This document shows, in pieces, positions 63,651 to 64,000 of a stretch of 64,000 bases of DNA. Positions within the stretch are counted from its first letter, which is position 1; each line of letters opens with the position of its first letter. Origin of the DNA: Mycoplasmatota bacterium (GTDB lineage: Bacteria > Bacillota_I > Bacilli_A > Acholeplasmatales > Acholeplasmataceae); NCBI GenBank assembly GCA_018622495.1, contig CP076021.1, forward strand, positions 620,001-684,000, given 5' to 3'. The position numbers and the translations under genes were made by a program. A model generated the notes under the pieces. It searched no databases and was not told where the DNA came from. It saw only the letters and a list, made by a program, of their open reading frames with translations.

Positions 63651-64000
63651 ATGTTATATATACAAAATGTATCAAAGAGTTATAGTGGAAAGAAAAAAGC
63701 TTGTGATCAAGTTAATTTAAAGATTGAAGATGGTGATATTTATGGGTTTATTGGTCACAATGGAGCTGGCAAAACAACATTATTAAAATCTATTGCAGGG
63801 ATTATTAATTTTGATGAAGGAGATATATTAGTTAATGGTATATCTGTTAAATCAAACCCACTAGATGTTAAAAAACAAATTGCATATATTCCGGATAATC
63901 CAGATGTTTATGAATCACTTTCTGGTATGAACTATTTAAATTTTATTGCTGATGTTTTTGAAATTTCTACTGAAGATAGAAGTCAATCTATTGAAAAATA
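63651..64000 (+). CDS. ABC transporter ATPase (3' end outside window)
   Basis: The first 116 codons of an ABC ATPase are visible: LYIQNVSKSYSGKKKA, then Walker A GHNGAGKTTLL (about residues 37-47), ILVNGISV and a Q-loop region AYIPDNPDVYESLSG. The signature and Walker B lie beyond the window. The ATG follows GAGGGAAAA. It is likely the ATPase of a further ABC-2 type exporter, similar to the pair just upstream. Confidence 0.9.
   Translation, partial: MLYIQNVSKSYSGKKKACDQVNLKIEDGDIYGFIGHNGAGKTTLLKSIAGIINFDEGDILVNGISVKSNPLDVKKQIAYIPDNPDVYESLSGMNYLNFIADVFEISTEDRSQSIEK

Overview
The window is a very AT-rich stretch of bacterial chromosome, almost all read on the + strand. Several genes end in TGA (for example at 12286-12288 and 16423-16425) and tryptophan is written TGG, so the standard code is used and TGA is not tryptophan. 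The gene set is that of a small-genome relative of Bacillota: a DnaB/DnaI helicase-loading pair, single-chain GlyRS, a T-box leader before thrS, a short FtsY without an acidic domain, and no cell-wall synthesis genes. Standard code, low GC and this content point to Acholeplasma or a close relative. That is inference from content; I could not run a search.

Layout. 1-6089: a Na/phosphate cotransporter cut by the window start, uvrB, an SGNH hydrolase, a zinc-motif membrane protein and a Sel1-repeat protein. 6098-7778: a decayed IS1182-like element inside a duplicated palindromic terminator. 7760-18415: pepT (- strand), a three-gene SHOCT-like/DUF2089 operon, a heterodimeric ABC exporter, a ZIP transporter, two tandem MgtE genes and an unknown protein. 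18500-25968: M32 carboxypeptidase, L-serine dehydratase, an RlmD-like methyltransferase, a cold-shock protein, an SDR, an MBL hydrolase and cysK-cysE. 26418-30543: an iron-acquisition operon (IsdG-like protein, two FecCD permeases, ATPase, binding lipoprotein). 30617-41500: secG, rsmE, rpsU, phoH-ybeY-cdd-era-recO-glyQS-dnaG-rpoD-trmK, a MarR regulator, tRNA-Arg(TCT) and an unknown gene. 41586-47765: a HAD phosphatase (-), a membrane protein coupled to ftsK, lepB, rbgA, rnhB. 47939-53192: topA, a candidate small RNA, tpx, ftsY-ylxM-ffh. 53277-61453: polA-mutM-coaE-dnaB-dnaI, then T-box-thrS. 61478-64000: an ABC-2 exporter pair and the start of a further ABC ATPase.

The genes mostly form tightly packed housekeeping operons with short overlaps (ATGA, TAATG) and good TTGACA/TATAAT promoters. 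No stretch above 300 bases lacks a gene or RNA. The largest gaps are 59255-59530 (T-box), 8987-9216 (AT-rich region between divergent pepT and the SHOCT operon, holding a consensus promoter at 9148-9176) and 49724-49954 (candidate RNA plus the tpx promoter region).

Five conserved genes (mgtE-1, ftsK, ylxM, mutM, thrS) each carry one single-base disruption. Because thrS should be essential, sequence error is the simplest explanation for at least some of these. I saw no phage, CRISPR or recognisable defence system. The parts that look least explained are the SHOCT-like operon, the structured RNA at about 49792-49896, the FtsK that lacks its own membrane domain next to a coupled membrane protein, and the insertion sequence in a terminator palindrome.
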